DNA of 64,000 nucleotides from Halalkalibacter oceani (GTDB lineage Bacteria > Bacillota > Bacilli > Bacillales > Bacillaceae_D), in contig NZ_JBEPKD010000007.1 of NCBI RefSeq assembly GCF_040544555.1, forward strand, positions 62,001-126,000, read 5' to 3'. Shown piece after piece: positions 57,144 through 64,000 of this stretch. A model generated the notes under the pieces. That model was not told the origin of the DNA, made no database searches, and saw only the letters and a program-made list of their open reading frames with translations. The translations under genes and the position numbers were made by a program. Within the stretch, counting starts at the first letter, position 1. The number at the start of each line of letters is the position of its first letter.

Positions 57144-57174
57144 ATTGCCAATAGGAGCTCGTTTTGTCTCAAGC
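57144..57174. repeat. Module ATTGCCAATAGG plus GTTTTGTCTCAAGC
   Basis: The two elements (57144-57155 and 57161-57174) recur inverted at 55489-55525, and the second also at 20127. The repeat runs into the final codons of ytrI, so its stop (57169-57171) is within the module. Confidence 0.7.
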
Positions 57175-57675
57175 GCTCGGCAGCGTAATTTCTACATAAA
57201 GCCGTAACGTCGTAAACAAATAGACTTCCTTCACATCAAGCTGATAGCGGCCTTCTCCGACATGAAACACTTTATTCTCCAACGTTTTTATAATCGAATC
57301 TTTCATTGTCGCCACCGTTTCAATATCTTTCCGTTCAATAAACTGGAGCTCGTTGAGCGCCTGTTCTCTTAGTTCAAATAATGTTAACTGGTTGAGGCGC
57401 AGGCGCCGGTCATTTACGTAAACAATTTCAACCTGCTGGATCGTCAGCTTTTTTTGATTCTCTTCATTCAGCTTCGTCTGCTCGCTGACGAGCCCGTCAA
57501 TTCGTTCCTGCTGCTTATGGATCAGCGCCTCCTGTTTGGAAATACGCAGCATCAAGCCTTCATACACTTGTCCATACTGATAAACAAAAAAGAACCAGCC
57601 GATGAGAACGCCAATGATGACCCCGGCAAAAAAGCGCTGCCAGCTTGGCCGCTCAAAGAATGGGGGGATTCTCAT
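57169..57675 (-). CDS. ytrI: YtrI, sporulation membrane protein
   Basis: 168 residues with one N-terminal membrane helix (FFAGVIIGVLIGWFFFVYQYG) then a coiled coil (ISKQEALIHKQQERIDGLVSEQTKLNEENQKK) and an outside domain. ytrI is needed for normal sporulation in B. subtilis and is sigma-E-controlled. ATG at 57675 after GGGGAGAC; it overlaps ytrH by 4 bases. The end of the gene overlaps a repeat module. Confidence 0.88.
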   Translation of the reverse strand: MRIPPFFERPSWQRFFAGVIIGVLIGWFFFVYQYGQVYEGLMLRISKQEALIHKQQERIDGLVSEQTKLNEENQKKLTIQQVEIVYVNDRRLRLNQLTLFELREQALNELQFIERKDIETVATMKDSIIKTLENKVFHVGEGRYQLDVKEVYLFTTLRLYVEITLPSA

Positions 57676-58007
57676 GACAGTGTCTCCCCTACGATCCACT
57701 GCAGCAGCAGCGTCCCTGAATGCGCGCCGCAGAGGGCGGCAAAGATCATTAGCCCCGTCTTGAAAATATCATCATGAGCGCCGTTAAAAAGCCCCCGTTC
57801 AATGGTTGTAATCGCGTCAAACGTTCCACCGATCGCTGCTACGATCGCCCAGATTTTTAAGCTGCTGGCTAAATCATTCATAACAGAAAGGGGAGGCTTT
57901 CCAATGAGAAAGGCACCGATCCCGCCAATAATCGCGCCGCCGATTAAAACACCGAAGGCGACGAAGAAGTCTATGATTAACGTAGCCAGCAGCTCCCGGT
58001 CCAACAT
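57672..58007 (-). CDS. ytrH: YtrH, sporulation membrane protein
   Basis: 111 residues, a wholly hydrophobic protein with glycine-rich helices (LIIDFFVAFGVLIGGAIIGGIGAFLIG, LKIWAIVAAIGGTFDAITTIE, FKTGLMIFAALCGAHSGTLLLQW). In B. subtilis YtrH is located in the mother-cell side during sporulation and is required for efficient spore formation. AAGGAGGAAC ribosome site. First gene of ytrHI with a sigma-E-like promoter upstream. Divergent from dnaE. Confidence 0.9.
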   Translation of the reverse strand: MLDRELLATLIIDFFVAFGVLIGGAIIGGIGAFLIGKPPLSVMNDLASSLKIWAIVAAIGGTFDAITTIERGLFNGAHDDIFKTGLMIFAALCGAHSGTLLLQWIVGETLS

Positions 58008-58061
58008 ACTCTGTTCCTCCTTTCACTCTCGTGCTTCCGTACAAGGGCTTATCCATATTAC

Positions 58062-58092
58062 TATGTATACGGAATGAGAACAGAATTATGAC
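58062..58092 (-). promoter_or_regulatory. Sigma-E-like promoter of ytrHI
   Basis: On the minus strand GTCATAATT (58084-58092), 14-base spacer, TATACATA (58062-58069): close to the sigma-E boxes GKMATATT and CATACAHT. About 55 bases before the ytrH start. Confidence 0.6.
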
Positions 58093-58206
58093 TGCCGTTG
58101 TCCCGGTCGCTGCAAAAAGCGCCGGACAACCAGCTAATGAGACAGCAGCTGATCATTTATACTATACTAGGATACATGGACTTATTTTTAGGAAGGGGGG
58201 GATTGG

Positions 58207-61200
58207 ATGGTTGTTCAAAGCTATGTTTATAGTGAATACAGCCTACTATCTGCTACAAATCGGTTGCCTGCTTTCGTGAAAAAAGCGAAAGAGCTTGGCT
58301 ATCAGGCGCTGGCATTAAGCGATCGTCATGTGATGTACGGGGCGGTTCCCTTTTATCAGGCTTGCGTTGCCAATCAGATCAAGCCGATCTTCGGGCTTGA
58401 GCTGACCATCCAATATGAGGCGGAGCAGCAGGCTTCGGCCACTCTTCGCCTTTATGCCAAAAATAATCAGGGCTATGCCAACTTATTGCAGCTAGCGACG
58501 ATCCTTGGCCATAAAGAGGAAAAAGAGCCGTTTCTGACGCGTGAGGAAATGCTTCCTCATTTGCGGGAAGTGCTTGTCGTGCTGCCGAGCCGGACCGGCC
58601 CCCTTGATCTTTGGCTGCAGGAAGGCCAGTATCCAAAAGCACTTGACTGGATCAATCGCTGGAAAGGCGGGACCGAATCCTCCGATTGGTTCCTCGCGAT
58701 TGAAGAGGATTATGGTGACGACTATGAAGCACGTAAGGCGTTCGCGCAAGTTTCCGGTTTGCGGCTGCTCGCCGCTCCTCCTGTCTTTTTTACAGAAAAG
58801 GAGGACGTCAGCGCGTATCAGGTGGCGCGCTCGATTCAGCAGGGGAGCAGGCTGGCTGACAGCGTCTTTACCGACAGAGAACGGATCGCCTATTTACACA
58901 GCCCTGCTGAAATGAGCGACCGCTTTCAAAACGTACCAGAGGCGCTCCACAACTCTGAATTGCTTGCATCTGCCTGCACGGTGCAGCTGACACTTGGCGA
59001 ACGGCGCATGCCGAAATTTAAGGCGGAAGCGGCGGTGCCGGCGGAAAAGCAGCTGCGCCACTTATGCGAGCAGGGATTAAAGGAGCGTTATCAACAGGTG
59101 ACGGAGCCGATGCTTGCCAGACTGGAGCATGAACTGGGCACGATTATCAGGATGGGCTTCAGTGATTATTTTTTAATCGTTTGGGATATTTTACGCTATG
59201 CGAGACAACGGCAGATTCATACAGGCCCGGGCAGAGGCTCGGCTGCCGGTTCACTTGTCGCTTATGCGCTTTATATTACCCATGTCGATCCGTTGAAATA
59301 TGAACTGCTGTTTGAGCGTTTTTTGAATCCAGAGCGCGTTTCCTTGCCGGATATTGATCTCGACTTTCCCGACCATCGCCGCGACGAGATCATCGCCTAT
59401 GTCAAGGAAAAGTACGGAGAGCGGCATGTGGCGCAAATTCTGACATTCGGAACGCTGGCGGCAAAGGCTGTCATCCGTGACGTTGGCAAGGCGCTGGGCC
59501 TGGGGACGGTAACCGAGCAAATCGCCAAAGAAGTGCCCGCCTCGCCGGGGATTACGCTGGAGAAAGCGCTGAGAGGCAGCACGCGGCTGCAACAGCTGAT
59601 TAAGCAATCAACTGAAGCGGAGGAGCTGTGGACGCTCGCGACACAGCTGGAAGGGCTGCCGAAGCATTCCTCGACACATGCCGCGGGAGTCGTGATCAGT
59701 GCCGAACCATTGCCGGAAATCGTCGCGCTGCAAGCGGGTCAGGGCGGGATGTCGCTGACCCAGGCGACGATGGAGGTCGTCGAGGAGCTCGGATTGCTGA
59801 AGTTTGACTTTCTCGGATTGCGGAACTTGACGTTGCTGGAACGGATCGTCCAGCTTGTTCACGAGCAGCATCGCCCGTTTAATCTGGCCGTGATTCCGCT
59901 TGATGACGCGCCGACCTATCAGCTGCTCGGTGCCGGCGATACGACGGGAATTTTTCAATTGGAGTCACAGGGAATGCGGCGGACGCTGATCGACCTCAAG
60001 CCGACTGACTTTGAAGATATCGTGGCCGTCAACGCTCTTTACCGGCCCGGCCCGATGAAATTTATCGACGATTATATTCGAGGCAAGCGCCAACCGGAGC
60101 AGGTCCACTATCTTCATCCGGATTTGGAGCCGGTTTTGGCCAAAACATATGGCGTCATCATTTATCAGGAGCAAATTATGCAAATCGCTTCGGTGCTCGC
60201 CGGTTTTTCCTTGGCGGAAGCCGATTTATTAAGAAGAGCGATCAGCAAAAAGAACAAAGTGGAACTGGCGCGGCAAAAGGAGGCTTTTCAGCAAGGGGCG
60301 TTACGCCAAGGGTACGGGTCGGAGCTTGCGGAGCAGGTTTTTGCCCTAATTGAACGGTTTGCTGACTATGGCTTTAACCGAAGCCATGCCGTCGCGTACA
60401 GCATGCTCAGCTATCAGCTCGCTTATCTGAAAGCCCATTATCCGCTGGCGTTTTATACAGCGCTGCTCTCCAGCGTCTGGCACCATCATGAAAAACTGGC
60501 TCATCATCTCCAGGAATGCCGGCAGGCCGGCTATCGGATCCTGCCCCCTTCTCTGTCAAAAAGCGGCCAGCTCTTTACCGGGGAGCAATCAGCGATCCGC
60601 TTTGGCCTTTTGCCGATTGCCCACGTAGGGGTAAAGGCCGTGCAGGCGATTTTGACGGAGCGCGAGCGAAAGCCGTTTTCTGATCTGTTTGACTTTGTCG
60701 TCCGCGTTGACACGAAGCTCGTTAACAAAAAAGCAATCGAACAGCTGATCAAAGCAGGTGCGCTGGATGAGTTCGCGGAGGATCGGGCGACCTTGCTCCA
60801 TTCCCTGCAAGCGGCGTTTGAGTTTGCGGACACAGTCAAAAGCTTTCAGGAAGAAACCGCTGGATTGTTCACCGTCGAAGTGCCACCGCCGCAATATGAG
60901 GCTGCCGAACCGCTCACCGTTCAGGAAAAGCTCGATATGGAACGGGAAGCACTTGGGTTTTACCTTTCCTCTCATCCGGTGGAAATGTATAAAGAGAAGC
61001 TGGAAGGGAGGGGGCGTCGAACATTGAGCGAGGCGCTGACAGCGAAAGGGGTGATCCGGGCGGCGGGACTGGTGGTCCAGGTCAGAGAAATCAAAACGAA
61101 AAAAAATGAGCAGATGGCTTTCGCCAAGCTGAGTGATGAGGCGGGCGAGGCAGAAGTTGTCGCTTTTCCATCAGCCTGGAAGGCAGCGAAAGAGCTTTTC

Positions 61201-61536
61201 AAAGAAGGCGAGCTTCTGTTTGTTGAAGGCAGGGCGGACGCTAAACGGCAGCAGCTTATCATTGAAAAGGCGATCCGGCTGCAGCAGCTTACGGTCGAGC
61301 CTCGTAAACTCTTGTTTCTGCGGATTTTACCGGAAACGGCTTCGAAGATTGAGCAGGTGAAAGCGCAGCTTCAAGCTTATCCGGGAACGGTTCCGGTCGT
61401 GCTTTATCATGCTGAAACAAAAGAAAAAAAGATTCTCCCTCAAGACTGGTATGTCAATGCGGCTGATGAATGTCTCGATCAATTAATCGGGCTGTTGGGG
61501 AAGGAAAATGTCGTGCTGCAGTCGTATAATAAATAA
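58207..61536 (+). CDS. dnaE: DNA polymerase III alpha subunit DnaE
   Basis: 1109 residues (B. subtilis 1115): an N-terminal PHP domain (residues 1-200), the polymerase core with GPGRGSAAGSLVAYAL, catalytic Asp pair in PDIDLDFPDHRR (about 380) and Asp about 533 in LLKFDFLGLRNLT, KHSSTHAAGVVIS, NALYRPGPM, YGFNRSHAVAYSML, and a C-terminal OB-fold (VIRAAGLVVQVREIKTKKNEQ). It extends primers at the fork in Bacillus together with PolC. The PHP metal ligands look eroded: VHSxYSLL reads VYSEYSLL, and TDDHVMYG reads SDRHVMYG. No exonuclease domain. GGGGGG-rich ribosome site. Confidence 0.97.
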   Translation: MVVQSYVYSEYSLLSATNRLPAFVKKAKELGYQALALSDRHVMYGAVPFYQACVANQIKPIFGLELTIQYEAEQQASATLRLYAKNNQGYANLLQLATILGHKEEKEPFLTREEMLPHLREVLVVLPSRTGPLDLWLQEGQYPKALDWINRWKGGTESSDWFLAIEEDYGDDYEARKAFAQVSGLRLLAAPPVFFTEKEDVSAYQVARSIQQGSRLADSVFTDRERIAYLHSPAEMSDRFQNVPEALHNSELLASACTVQLTLGERRMPKFKAEAAVPAEKQLRHLCEQGLKERYQQVTEPMLARLEHELGTIIRMGFSDYFLIVWDILRYARQRQIHTGPGRGSAAGSLVAYALYITHVDPLKYELLFERFLNPERVSLPDIDLDFPDHRRDEIIAYVKEKYGERHVAQILTFGTLAAKAVIRDVGKALGLGTVTEQIAKEVPASPGITLEKALRGSTRLQQLIKQSTEAEELWTLATQLEGLPKHSSTHAAGVVISAEPLPEIVALQAGQGGMSLTQATMEVVEELGLLKFDFLGLRNLTLLERIVQLVHEQHRPFNLAVIPLDDAPTYQLLGAGDTTGIFQLESQGMRRTLIDLKPTDFEDIVAVNALYRPGPMKFIDDYIRGKRQPEQVHYLHPDLEPVLAKTYGVIIYQEQIMQIASVLAGFSLAEADLLRRAISKKNKVELARQKEAFQQGALRQGYGSELAEQVFALIERFADYGFNRSHAVAYSMLSYQLAYLKAHYPLAFYTALLSSVWHHHEKLAHHLQECRQAGYRILPPSLSKSGQLFTGEQSAIRFGLLPIAHVGVKAVQAILTERERKPFSDLFDFVVRVDTKLVNKKAIEQLIKAGALDEFAEDRATLLHSLQAAFEFADTVKSFQEETAGLFTVEVPPPQYEAAEPLTVQEKLDMEREALGFYLSSHPVEMYKEKLEGRGRRTLSEALTAKGVIRAAGLVVQVREIKTKKNEQMAFAKLSDEAGEAEVVAFPSAWKAAKELFKEGELLFVEGRADAKRQQLIIEKAIRLQQLTVEPRKLLFLRILPETASKIEQVKAQLQAYPGTVPVVLYHAETKEKKILPQDWYVNAADECLDQLIGLLGKENVVLQSYNK

Positions 61537-61555
61537 GGGAAATCAGGAATATCTC

Positions 61556-61584
61556 TTGGCTTATGACTGAACTTTCTATATAAT
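61556..61584 (+). promoter_or_regulatory. Sigma-A-type promoter of the malic enzyme gene
   Basis: TTGGCT (61556-61561), 17-base spacer, TATAAT (61579-61584), in the gap after dnaE. Confidence 0.65.
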
Positions 61585-61676
61585 AAAGGTTGTTTTAAGT
61601 GGTCAGACCATTAGTGAAAAACAGGATTCAATCTAAGGAAATCAAATTTATTTATAAAAGAAGGAGTGTGTCTGTT

Positions 61677-62915
61677 GTGGCAACAACAAGAGAAGAAGCC
61701 TTACATATTCACCGCGAAAATCAAGGGAAGCTGGAGACAACGTCGAAGGTCCCTGTGCGAAATGCTCAGGATTTAAGCTTAGCGTATTCACCGGGAGTGG
61801 CTGAACCTTGTAAGGAAATCTTTGAGGACGTTGAAAGCGTATATGAGTATACAATGAAGGGAAACATGGTAGCCGTAGTCAGCAATGGTACTGCTGTGCT
61901 TGGATTGGGGAATATTGGTCCTGAAGCTTCTTTACCGGTTATGGAAGGAAAAGCTGTCTTATTTAAGTCATTTGCCGGCGTTGATTCCTTTCCTATTTGC
62001 CTGCGCACAACAGATATCGATAAAATCGTTGAAACGGTGAAATTAATGGAGCCGACTTTCGGCGGGGTCAATCTTGAGGATATTGCTGCACCGGATTGCT
62101 TTGAAATTGAAGAGCGTCTGAAGAAAGAAACAAATATTCCGATCTTCCATGACGACCAGCACGGAACGGCGATCGTCACACTAGCCGGACTTATTAATGC
62201 GTTAAAGCTGACTGGGAAGAAAATGTCAGAAATTAAAGTAGTGGCGAACGGAGCCGGTTCAGCCGGAATCGCGATCATTAAATTGATGCAGCGCATGGGA
62301 ATCCGCGATGTCATTATGTGTGATTCAAGAGGCGCTATTTTCGACGGGCGTTCTTACGGGATGAACCAGATGAAGGACGAAGTGGCGAAATTTACGAATC
62401 CGGACCGTTTAGAGGGAAGTCTCGCTGACGTCATTAAGGGCGCGGATGTCTTTATCGGGGTTTCCGTTGCCGGCGCATTATCAAAAGAGATGGTCGAGAG
62501 CATGAATGCAGATCCGATTATTTTTGCGATGGCGAACCCTGTGCCTGAAATTATGCCGGAAGAAGCCAAAGCTGCCGGGGCGAAAGTCATTGGAACAGGA
62601 CGTTCTGATTTCCCTAACCAGGTGAACAATGTTCTTGCTTTCCCGGGAATTTTCCGCGGAGCGCTTGATGTACGTGCGACTCATATTAACGAGGAAATGA
62701 AGGTTGCCGCCGTTTATGCGATTGCTGATCTTGTCGCTGAGTCAGAGCTTTCTTCTGATTATGTGATTCCGGCACCATTTGATGCGCGGGTTGCTCCGGC
62801 TGTTGCAGCAGCTGTAGCGAAGACAGCGATGGAGACCGGCGTTGCCAGAAAGAAAGTAGACCCTGAAGAAATAGCTGAGAGAACGAGAAAAATGGCTATT
62901 ATCGGAAACGAATAA
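61677..62915 (+). CDS. ytsJ: NADP-dependent malic enzyme (YtsJ type)
   Basis: 412 residues (B. subtilis 410): TREEALHIHRENQGKLE, LSLAYSPGVAEPCKEI, MKGNMVAVVSNGTAVLGLGNIGPEA, FHDDQHGTAIVTLAG with metal ligands, the NAD(P) loop VANGAGSAGIAIIKL, and GRSDFPNQVNNVLAFPG. It decarboxylates malate to pyruvate and in B. subtilis is the main malic enzyme making NADPH. The GTG at 61677 follows AAGGAG; the open frame upstream (61599) crosses the promoter and has no ribosome site. Confidence 0.94.
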   Translation: MATTREEALHIHRENQGKLETTSKVPVRNAQDLSLAYSPGVAEPCKEIFEDVESVYEYTMKGNMVAVVSNGTAVLGLGNIGPEASLPVMEGKAVLFKSFAGVDSFPICLRTTDIDKIVETVKLMEPTFGGVNLEDIAAPDCFEIEERLKKETNIPIFHDDQHGTAIVTLAGLINALKLTGKKMSEIKVVANGAGSAGIAIIKLMQRMGIRDVIMCDSRGAIFDGRSYGMNQMKDEVAKFTNPDRLEGSLADVIKGADVFIGVSVAGALSKEMVESMNADPIIFAMANPVPEIMPEEAKAAGAKVIGTGRSDFPNQVNNVLAFPGIFRGALDVRATHINEEMKVAAVYAIADLVAESELSSDYVIPAPFDARVAPAVAAAVAKTAMETGVARKKVDPEEIAERTRKMAIIGNE

Positions 62916-62933
62916 AAGGTGAGGGATGACATT

Positions 62934-63599
62934 ATGTCATCAGGACAGCCGAAGGTATACGTAGAAATCATCAAAAAAATTAATCAAATTATCCAGCATG
63001 ATCAGTTAACGAGTGGAGATAAGCTTCCTTCTGAAAGAGAACTGAGCGACCGACTTGATGTTGGTCGCTCCTCTGTCAGAGAGGCGCTGCGAGCGCTTGA
63101 ACTGCTTGATTTAATTGAGACAAGGCGCGGGGAAGGTACCTTTATTAAACCGGCTGGCAGCTTTCAATTAATTGACATTATTTTATCTTTTTTATTGAAA
63201 AGTGAAAGTGCTAAGCAGGATCTGAGCGAAACGAGAAGAATTGTCGAAGTGGAAGCACTGCGCTTGGCCTGTGAACGAATGGATGAAGAAGCAATTGAAC
63301 GCCTGAACAGTCTGATCAATGAAGCGAAAGAAGAGTGGGCTCATGGTGATCTGCCGGTGGAAGAGGATTATTTATTTCATAAAACGATCGTCGCTTCCTG
63401 CCAAAATCAGCTTCTGCTTAATCTATGGATGGCATTGGTCGAGTACAACAAGGTGGCGATTGAACAATCGTTGAAACGGGCAGGAAGAATGAGCGCTTCT
63501 ATTGCCGAACATGAAGAGATTTATCAGGCGCTTAAAGGAAGAGACAGCGAAGCAGCAATTGCAGCGATGAAACGTCATTTGCAAAATAGCCGTTTTTGA
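62934..63599 (+). CDS. FadR-type GntR regulator (FCD domain)
   Basis: 221 residues: winged-helix GDKLPSERELSDRLDVGRSSVREALRALELLDLIETRRGEGTFIK, then an FCD ligand domain with SETRRIVEVEALRLACERM, EEDYLFHKTIVASCQNQLLL and AEHEEIYQALKGRDSEAAI (metal-binding His and Asp/Glu positions). FadR-type repressors sense acids or acyl-CoA; here it sits between malic enzyme and accD, so control of acetyl-CoA carboxylase or malate use is possible. AAGGTGAGG before ATG at 62934; a GTG at 62919 is inside that site. The stop is 58 bases before accD. Confidence 0.88.
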   Translation: MSSGQPKVYVEIIKKINQIIQHDQLTSGDKLPSERELSDRLDVGRSSVREALRALELLDLIETRRGEGTFIKPAGSFQLIDIILSFLLKSESAKQDLSETRRIVEVEALRLACERMDEEAIERLNSLINEAKEEWAHGDLPVEEDYLFHKTIVASCQNQLLLNLWMALVEYNKVAIEQSLKRAGRMSASIAEHEEIYQALKGRDSEAAIAAMKRHLQNSRF

Positions 63600-63657
63600 T
63601 TGAGCTGTTTCGTTTTAGATCATAGATTACGAAAGCTTAAGCGAGCGAGGTGGAAAA

Positions 63658-64000
63658 ATGCTTAAGGATTTTTTAAAGAAAAAAAAGCGGTATGCGACAA
63701 TCCCTTCTGAGCGTGCCAAGCAGGAAGTGCCGGAAGGCTTAATGACGAAGTGTCCCGCTTGCAGAACGATTATGTATACGAAAGAATTGAAAAAGAATTT
63801 ATATGTGTGCGACACATGCGGTCATCATCACCGTATGGCAGCCTATGACCGGATGAATAGTATATTTGACAGTGGTACGTTCGTTGAATTTAATCAGAAT
63901 ATGACGAGCCTTAACCCTTTAGGCTTTGATGCCTATGAAGAAAAGCTTGAAGCGGACCGCAAGAAAACCGGCATCAATGAAGCGGTTGTGACAGGCGAAG
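63658..64000 (+). CDS. accD: Acetyl-CoA carboxylase carboxyltransferase subunit beta, 3'-truncated by the window
   Basis: The first 114 codons are present. A zinc ribbon with CPACRTIM (about residue 32) and VCDTCGHH (about 51) and the start of the carboxyltransferase domain (HRMAAYDRMNSIFDSGTFVEF) identify AccD. With AccA (expected next) it moves CO2 from biotin to acetyl-CoA for fatty-acid synthesis. GAGGTGG ribosome site 6 bases before ATG. It continues past the right edge of the window. Confidence 0.94.
   Translation, partial: MLKDFLKKKKRYATIPSERAKQEVPEGLMTKCPACRTIMYTKELKKNLYVCDTCGHHHRMAAYDRMNSIFDSGTFVEFNQNMTSLNPLGFDAYEEKLEADRKKTGINEAVVTGE

Noticed and set aside
61599..61676. 26-residue extension of the malic enzyme frame
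   Set aside because: It begins just after the -10 box and has no ribosome site; the GTG at 61677 matches the family start.

Overview
This is chromosomal DNA of an endospore-forming, low-to-mid GC member of the Bacillaceae. From about 6.9 kb to the right end the gene order follows the Bacillus subtilis block ytxG-ytxH-aroA-ccpA-motP-motS-acuCBA-acsA-tyrS-rpsD-ytrP-refZ-hisJ-ezrA-nifZ-thiI-sspA-sppA-yteJ-ytfI-ytfJ-tpx-ytxK-ackA-argG-argH-ytkL-ytoI-ytpI-nrnA-ytrI-ytrH-dnaE-ytsJ-accD. A small acid-soluble spore protein, a GerW-type protein, the YtrH/YtrI pair and sigma-G- and sigma-E-like promoters support an endospore former. The MotP/MotS stator behind ccpA is the sodium-driven type.

Region 1 (1-6.8 kb) is accessory: two short-chain dehydrogenases, two 3-hydroxyacyl-CoA dehydrogenases and a MenB/BadI-type crotonase form one operon, followed by a LacI-family regulator and a fused class I CoA-transferase. 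The regulator has a promoter with two AAACGTTT palindromes 33 bp apart, so it probably represses itself. The enzyme set resembles a beta-oxidation-like route ending in hydrolytic opening of a 2-ketocycloalkane-carboxyl-CoA ring. It is the best candidate for an undescribed system here; the substrate is unknown.

Region 2 (6.9-27.2 kb): an M29 aminopeptidase; ytxGH behind a sigma-B-like promoter; a long FtsA-like ATPase with a repeat-bearing C-terminal half; aroA, ccpA and motPS; the acuABC operon divergent from acsA (acetyl-CoA synthetase and its acetylase/deacetylase control); a class A penicillin-binding protein; T-box-controlled tyrS; and a TetR/MFS pair with two identical operators. acsA carries a perfect CcpA site in its first codons.

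Region 3 (27.2-43.7 kb): rpsD with a long structured leader, a GAF/GGDEF protein, refZ, hisJ, ezrA, nifZ-thiI (sulfur transfer to tRNA), sspA, an amidohydrolase, sppA, yteJ, ytfIJ, tpx and ytxK.

Region 4 (43.7-58 kb): ackA with a cre-like site at an activating position, a YhaM-like protein with an eroded HD site, an EcsC-family protein, argGH behind ARG-box-like sites, a SDR, a small secreted protein, a YitT membrane protein, ytkL, ytoI, ytpI, nrnA and ytrHI. Region 5 (58.2-64 kb): dnaE, malic enzyme, a FadR-type regulator and the start of accD.

Many intergenic gaps hold related hairpins with a CAAAAGG/CCTTTTG core and shared flanking modules. They double as terminators and look like a dispersed repeat family. 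No tRNA, rRNA, CRISPR array, insertion sequence or prophage was seen. All family assignments are from reading motifs and from memory of homologues; no database search was run.
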